Below are positions 61,831 through 64,000 of a DNA stretch of 64,000 nt, piece by piece. The translations under genes were made by a program, and so were the position numbers. Where the stretch lies: NCBI RefSeq assembly GCF_000442255.1, contig NZ_KE557273.1, positions 676,662-740,661 on the forward strand, read 5' to 3'. Origin of the DNA: Salipiger mucosus DSM 16094 (GTDB taxonomy: Bacteria; Pseudomonadota; Alphaproteobacteria; Rhodobacterales; Rhodobacteraceae). The notes beneath the pieces were generated by a model. That model had not been told where the DNA came from and searched no databases. It worked only from the letters and a program-made list of their open reading frames with translations. The stretch's first letter is position 1, and every line of letters begins with the position of its first letter.

Positions 61831-62511
61831 CTATGCGGCGGCCTCGTCCCGCAGGCGCGAGGCCCAGTGCACGACGTAGCTCTTGGCGACGACGAGACGC
61901 TCGGTATAGATCTGCAGGTCCGGGAACAGCGCCTCGAGCTCGCGCCGGGCCAGCAGGTTGACGTGGTCCAGCTGGTAGCGGCGCACCTGCAGGTCGGCCT
62001 GGCGACACCAGCTCAGCCGCGACAGCGACAGCAGCCGGACCCCCACGCGGCTTGCCGACCCACGTGGACGAAGGGGGCGGTGGAAATGTGGCTCGATCGG
62101 GAACTCCCAGGCCGGGGTCTGGATCCAGCCGGACCCGCCCACGCGCACCACCTCGCGCGCCATGGCGGCCATGTCCTCCCAGCAGCCGACATGCTCGATG
62201 ACCGAGTTGGAATGCACCAGGTCGACCGACTTGTCGGGAAACTCCGACAGCTGCCGCGCATCTCCGATCCGGAAGGAGAACTCCACGCCCGGCGCCGCCT
62301 CGATGCGCTCGCCGAACTCCATCTCGTCCTGGTTCAGGAAGACGATGCTGCGGATCCCGTCGAGGCCGACGTTGTCCCAGTAATCCGGCCGCCCGCCCAC
62401 ATCGAGGATGTCGAGCTTCCGGCCCAGCGACTGCGACTGCTGCCGGATGTGCTGCCGCAGGCGCGCGCCGCGCTTCTTGCGGAAGTAGTTGACTGACTGG
62501 TTGAAGCTCAT
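61831..62511 (-). CDS. Class I SAM-dependent methyltransferase
   Basis: The 226-residue methyltransferase starts at the ATG at 62511. SAM-binding motif I is LDILDVGGRPDYWDNVG, acidic motif II lies near FLNQDEMEFGERIE, and VDLVHSNSVIEHVG is motif IV as in the Methyltransf_11 family. It is likely to methylate a sugar or the end of the polysaccharide. The segment PHFHRPLRPRGSASRVG (about 142-158) looks out of frame: the +1 frame reads HRPFVHV there, closer to the PHF-x-PF-x-HW pattern I would expect. The run of five G at 62073-62077 sits at its start, so small errors may exist here. Confidence 0.8.
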   Translation of the reverse strand: MSFNQSVNYFRKKRGARLRQHIRQQSQSLGRKLDILDVGGRPDYWDNVGLDGIRSIVFLNQDEMEFGERIEAAPGVEFSFRIGDARQLSEFPDKSVDLVHSNSVIEHVGCWEDMAAMAREVVRVGGSGWIQTPAWEFPIEPHFHRPLRPRGSASRVGVRLLSLSRLSWCRQADLQVRRYQLDHVNLLARRELEALFPDLQIYTERLVVAKSYVVHWASRLRDEAAA

Positions 62512-62559
62512 GTCGTCACCCTGTCCATGTGCTGTCCCTCGCGCTGGCTTGCATCCCCG

Positions 62560-63390
62560 TCATGCCGCCGGTCGCGGGCCGGGGTCCGGAAACCGGCGCA
62601 GCCCGCTGCGCTGCAACGCCAGCAGCGCGAGGTATCCGGGCACCACGCGCAAATAGCGCCGCCACAGCCGCCGCGGCTCGGAGGCGAGGCGAAAGGCCCA
62701 CTCCAGGCCCGCCCGCTGCAGCCGTGCCGGCGCCTGCTTCACGTTGCCGGCGTGAAAGTCGAAGGCGGCGCCCACGCCGATCAGCATCGGCGCCTCGAGC
62801 CGGTCGCGCAGCCGCGCCATCCAGCGTTCCTGCTTTGGCGCGCCGATCCCGACCCAGACGATGTCCGGGGCCGCCGCGTTGATGTCGTGCACCACCGCTT
62901 CTTCCTCGGCCTCGGTCAGCGGGCGGAAGGGCGGGGCATGCATGCCGACGATCTCGGCTTGCGGAAAGTCCCAGGTCAGCCGCGTCTCGAGCCGGCGCAG
63001 CGTTTCCTCGGTCGCGCCGTAAAGGTAATGCTTCAGCCCGCGCCCGAACATCGCCAGCATCAGGTCCGGCCCGTAGACACGCCCGGCGCCCGCATGGCCG
63101 CGCCGGTGCAGTTCCCAGACCAGCGGCATGCCGTCGGGCGTCACCAGGAAGGCATCGTTGAAGATCGCCCGCATCTCCGGGTCGCTCTGGCAGTTCATCA
63201 GCCCGTGCGCCTCGGCCACGCAGATGTAGCCGCGCTCGCCGCTGCGCACCGCCTCGACGATGCGCTCGGTCGCCAGCGGCAGGTTCAGGGCCGAGACCCG
63301 GACCCCCAGCAGGTTGATGTAGGGGACCGCCTCGGGCGGCGGCGGCGAAGGCGGCAATGCGGCGGCCTGCGACTCGGTTGTCTGCAACAT
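62560..63390 (-). CDS. WecG/TagA/CpsF-family glycosyltransferase (GT26)
   Basis: The 276-residue GT26 enzyme starts at the ATG at 63390. It contains the family blocks VAEAHGLMNCQSDPEMRAIF (the catalytic Asp is in the following VTPDGMPLVW), RVYGPDLM, HYLYGATEET and VGIGAPKQERWM, plus GVGAAFDFHAGNVKQAP. Such enzymes add N-acetylmannosamine or its uronic acid to a lipid-linked GlcNAc. The neighbouring UDP-GlcNAc 2-epimerase, which makes UDP-ManNAc, fits this acceptor/donor pair. The C-terminal membrane-attaching segment (RRYLRVVPGYLALLAL) is present. Confidence 0.9.
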   Translation of the reverse strand: MLQTTESQAAALPPSPPPPEAVPYINLLGVRVSALNLPLATERIVEAVRSGERGYICVAEAHGLMNCQSDPEMRAIFNDAFLVTPDGMPLVWELHRRGHAGAGRVYGPDLMLAMFGRGLKHYLYGATEETLRRLETRLTWDFPQAEIVGMHAPPFRPLTEAEEEAVVHDINAAAPDIVWVGIGAPKQERWMARLRDRLEAPMLIGVGAAFDFHAGNVKQAPARLQRAGLEWAFRLASEPRRLWRRYLRVVPGYLALLALQRSGLRRFPDPGPRPAA

Positions 63391-63497
63391 GGTCCGGCTC
63401 GTTCCTTACAGCATGGGTTCAAGGTGCCCGCGGCGTCCCTTCGCGGGTAGACGGCCCTTCGGGCGGGCAGCACCCCCGAAAGGCTTAGGCGCGCCTG

Positions 63498-64000
63498 TCA
63501 CGCGATGGCGTCCACGATCCGCGCCGCCGCGTGCCCGTCGCCATAGATCTGGCGGGCCGAGGGATCGTTCGCGAAGGCCGAGTTCCGGTCCAGCAGCGAC
63601 GCGGCGCCGCGCAGGATCTTCTCGGGGTCGGTGCCCACCAGCCGGCAGACGCCGGCCATCACCGCCTCGGGCCGCTCGGTGACCTCTCGGGTCACCAGCA
63701 CCGACTTGCCGAGCGCCGTCGCCTCCTCCTGGATGCCGCCCGAGTCCGAGATGATGAACTCGGACCGCTGCATCAGGTGCACGAAGGGCACGTAGTCCAT
63801 CGGCTCGACGAGGTGGATGTTGCTGCGGTCCTTCAGCATCTCGAAGACCGTCTCGCGCACCCGCGGGTTCAGGTGCACCGGGTAGACGATCTGGTGCCCC
63901 GGGTAGCGCTCGGCGATCTCGTTGAGCGCGATGCAGAGGTTGCGGAACCCCTCGCCGAAGCTCTCGCGCCGGTGCCCGGTCACCAGGATCCAGGGCGCCT
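63498..64000 (-). CDS. wecB: UDP-N-acetylglucosamine 2-epimerase (non-hydrolysing), 5' end outside window
   Basis: The visible 167 or so C-terminal residues belong to the non-hydrolysing UDP-GlcNAc 2-epimerase (WecB/WbpI type), which interconverts UDP-GlcNAc and UDP-ManNAc. Diagnostic blocks are [63 protein letters not shown] and the GTD-x5-LRGAA tail. The frame is open at the right edge, so the N-terminal half and start are outside the window. If it is WbpI-like it would also complete the diacetamido-sugar route suggested by the operon at 53-58 kb. Confidence 0.93.
   Translation of the reverse strand, partial: APWILVTGHRRESFGEGFRNLCIALNEIAERYPGHQIVYPVHLNPRVRETVFEMLKDRSNIHLVEPMDYVPFVHLMQRSEFIISDSGGIQEEATALGKSVLVTREVTERPEAVMAGVCRLVGTDPEKILRGAASLLDRNSAFANDPSARQIYGDGHAAARIVDAIA

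Overview
The window is high-GC, gene-dense bacterial DNA with pronounced GC3 codon bias. Its contents (TRAP and ABC uptake systems, haem-uptake hmu cluster, TonB receptor, type-I-secretion-style modular proteins and a large Wzx/Wzy exopolysaccharide locus) fit an alphaproteobacterium, most likely of the Rhodobacteraceae/Roseobacter group. The assignment is from gene content only. No rRNA, tRNA, IS element, integrase or CRISPR array was seen.

Layout. (1) 1-8.6 kb: a nitrogen-storage module. cphB (cyanophycinase) and cphA (cyanophycin synthetase) are followed on the same strand by an uncharacterised ATP-grasp enzyme and a CocE/S15-type serine hydrolase. An isoaspartyl peptidase (iaaA) is divergent, and a CofD-like protein lies behind it. 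(2) 8.9-16.4 kb: a carboxymuconolactone-decarboxylase-like protein, a ugpBAEC glycerol-3-phosphate ABC importer with a co-transcribed EEP-family phosphodiesterase, a secreted HExxH protein and an unknown Cx2C protein. (3) 16.4-22.5 kb: haem uptake, with a TonB receptor divergent from hmuSTUV. (4) 22.5-29.8 kb: a catabolic operon (thiolase, acyl-CoA ligase, TRAP DctPQM, SDR) read away from a PAS-LuxR regulator; the intergenic DNA holds a striking palindrome array. (5) 29.8-64 kb: a surface-polysaccharide locus. It has GDP-fucose synthesis (gmd, fcl), a giant dimethylformamidase-like/DUF4082 protein, a CobW GTPase, export machinery (Wza-like, Wzz/GumC-like, Wzy, Wzx, priming transferase), several glycosyltransferases, UDP-xylose synthase, a tightly coupled amino-sugar operon, a degenerate-receiver LuxR regulator, a beta-helix/cadherin/DUF4082/lectin-like secreted protein, a methyltransferase, a WecB/TagA/CpsF transferase and the 3' end of UDP-GlcNAc 2-epimerase.

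Together the polysaccharide genes predict a hexose-1-phosphate-primed, Wzy-dependent repeat unit containing fucose, xylose and N-acetylated amino sugars. Many neighbours overlap by ATGA or GTGA, so translation is probably coupled within each operon.

A cross-cutting feature is a set of single-base +1 shifts in short G/C homopolymers. They disrupt at least three otherwise intact genes (acyl-CoA ligase, gmd, priming transferase) and probably the 5' end of the GumC-like gene. Because they recur with the same signature in otherwise well-preserved genes, assembly or sequencing error is at least as likely as true pseudogenes.
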